The position numbers and the translations under genes are program-made. From contig JACMRS010000312.1 in NCBI GenBank assembly GCA_014376345.1, positions 1 through 7,638 of the forward strand: DNA of 7,638 nt. Direction: 5' to 3'. Positions 7,005 to 7,638 of the stretch are shown here, piece after piece (the stretch's first letter is position 1; each line of letters starts with the position of its first letter). Origin of the DNA: Bacteroidia bacterium. Lineage in GTDB: Bacteria; Bacteroidota; Bacteroidia; NS11-12g; UBA955. The notes below the pieces were generated by a model. The model searched no databases. It was not told where the DNA came from and was given only the letters and a program-made list of their open reading frames with translations.

Positions 7005-7397
7005 TTATTCAGGTGCGCCTATCCTGATCCATTTTCTTAATTCTTCAAACTGAGCAGGAGAAGGTTGTGGTTTACCTCTGGGCGGCATGCTTTTTTTCTC
7101 GAAAAGATAATGGTAAAGTTGTCCTTTATCAGCACTAGCTTTTAGGACTTTATAGCTGGAAAGGTCTGTGATATAAGCTTTCTGATAATGACAGTTCAGA
7201 CAAAACACAGAAACTATTTCCTTGATTTCAGGATTGTAATGAGTTATTGAATCGTTAATCGGATTGACAACCGTCATTTTCGGTTTTACTGTGTCTTTTT
7301 CAACCGGTTTAACAATTACTGCCTCAGTTACTTTTTTTGGTTTACAAGCGTTGATAGCCGCAATTGCAATAATAAGTATTCCTAATGTCTTTTTCAA
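7005..7397 (-). CDS. Monoheme cytochrome c-type lipoprotein
   Basis: A protein of 130 residues. The N-terminus is a lipoprotein signal peptide (KK, then a hydrophobic core at 5-15) with the lipobox INAC and lipidated Cys18. A Lys/Pro/Val-rich linker spans about 19-55. A small cytochrome c domain follows: CLNCH (66-70) binds one heme covalently, M104 in KKSMPPRG is the probable distal ligand, and the C-terminal helix ends WIRIGAPE, as in many Bacteroidota cytochrome-domain lipoproteins. The residues after Cys18 (KPKK) lack the acidic lipoprotein export signal described in Bacteroidota, so a periplasm-facing location is inferred. The role is probably electron transfer; the partner is unknown. 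The start is TTG at 7397, justified because the signal peptide begins right there and no nearby ATG is in frame. That TTG overlaps the TGA of the upstream gene as TTGA. Confidence 0.8.
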   Translation of the reverse strand: MKKTLGILIIAIAAINACKPKKVTEAVIVKPVEKDTVKPKMTVVNPINDSITHYNPEIKEIVSVFCLNCHYQKAYITDLSSYKVLKASADKGQLYHYLFEKKSMPPRGKPQPSPAQFEELRKWIRIGAPE

Positions 7398-7638
7398 TTT
7401 CGTATGATTTTACCTGTCCTGATTATTGTTCCTGAGCTTAGTGTGAAAAAATAATTTCCTGAAGGAAACTCTGCAAGTTGAATTTGCAATTCTGTTTCTC
7501 CTGAAAGTTTCTTTTCCATACATACTTTACCATTAATATCGGTAAGAGTAAAACACCAGTTTGCCGACATTGTTTTTGGGACAATTATATTTCAAATATC
7601 GGAAGCGGGATTGGGAAATACCAGAATATCCTCATTTA
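7394..7638 (-). pseudogene. T9SS type A sorting domain of a secreted protein, with in-frame TGA
   Basis: The minus strand from 7638 encodes NEDILVFPNPASDI, then TGA (7594-7592), then 65 more codons in the same frame up to a TGA at 7396-7394. The later part includes NIIVPKTMSANW, TLTDINGKV, QIQLAEFPSGNYFF and a final GKIIRN. Together this is a full-length type A C-terminal domain (the PNPASD motif, the D-xx-GKV strand, LxxFPSGxYF and a basic end) that directs proteins through the type IX secretion system to the outside of the cell. No indel is needed to align the two sides, so the lesion is a single substitution at a position where family members usually have a hydrophobic residue, often Leu (TTA to TGA would do). 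As written, the product would lose nearly all of its export signal. A base-call error is an equally good explanation. The functional domain of the protein lies beyond the window. Confidence 0.75.

Noticed and set aside
7592..7600. TGA reassigned as a sense codon in this organism
   Set aside because: The vWA gene ends at TGA with the C-terminal ending expected of its family (GGY), and the T9SS domain also ends at TGA at the expected place, so TGA is a normal stop here. Selenocysteine is also unlikely, with no known selenoprotein context.
7593..7600. Possible minus-strand -7 box GATATTTG before the cytochrome gene
   Set aside because: It mismatches TAnnTTTG at the first base, has no TTG at the -33 distance and lies within the T9SS domain coding frame.

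Overview
The window is an AT-rich stretch of a Bacteroidota chromosome, probably from the Chitinophagales/Sphingobacteriales/Cytophagales side. The evidence is a type IX secretion (T9SS) type A C-terminal sorting domain, -7 promoter boxes of the Bacteroidota form TAnnTTTG, weak or absent Shine-Dalgarno sequences at most starts, and protein families typical of that phylum. No rRNA, tRNA, CRISPR array, insertion sequence or prophage gene was recognised. It reads as ordinary chromosome, with one probable gene lesion at the right edge.

Layout. (1) 1-2183, minus strand: a large membrane-anchored vWA protein with a likely glutamine-amidotransferase-like middle region, followed 3 nt later by the start of an unrecognised gene that leaves the window on the left. 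(2) 2184-2330: a divergent promoter region with a near-consensus plus-strand promoter, a weaker minus-strand promoter and a perfect 10-bp inverted repeat. (3) 2331-4699, plus strand: a tight three-gene operon of a CruF-type carotenoid hydratase (DUF422), a small cytosolic NodB-type polysaccharide deacetylase and a membrane GT2 glycosyltransferase. CruF next to a GT2 enzyme suggests synthesis of a glycosylated carotenoid; the deacetylase between them is the unexplained part. (4) 4770-6107, plus strand: kynurenine 3-monooxygenase, standing alone. (5) 6104-7638, minus strand, in transcription order: the tail of a T9SS-secreted protein, a monoheme cytochrome c lipoprotein and an AraC-family regulator, packed with a 4-nt overlap and a 4-nt gap. 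The regulator and kmo converge and share the bases of their stop codons.

The point most worth a second look is at the right edge. The T9SS sorting domain is intact in one frame except for a single in-frame TGA at 7592-7594, which would remove nearly all of the export signal. It is a recent nonsense mutation, a base-call error or, least likely, recoding. Next come the CruF/deacetylase/GT2 operon as a possible route to an amino-sugar carotenoid glycoside, and the inverted repeat between the divergent promoters. No clearly new multi-gene system was found.
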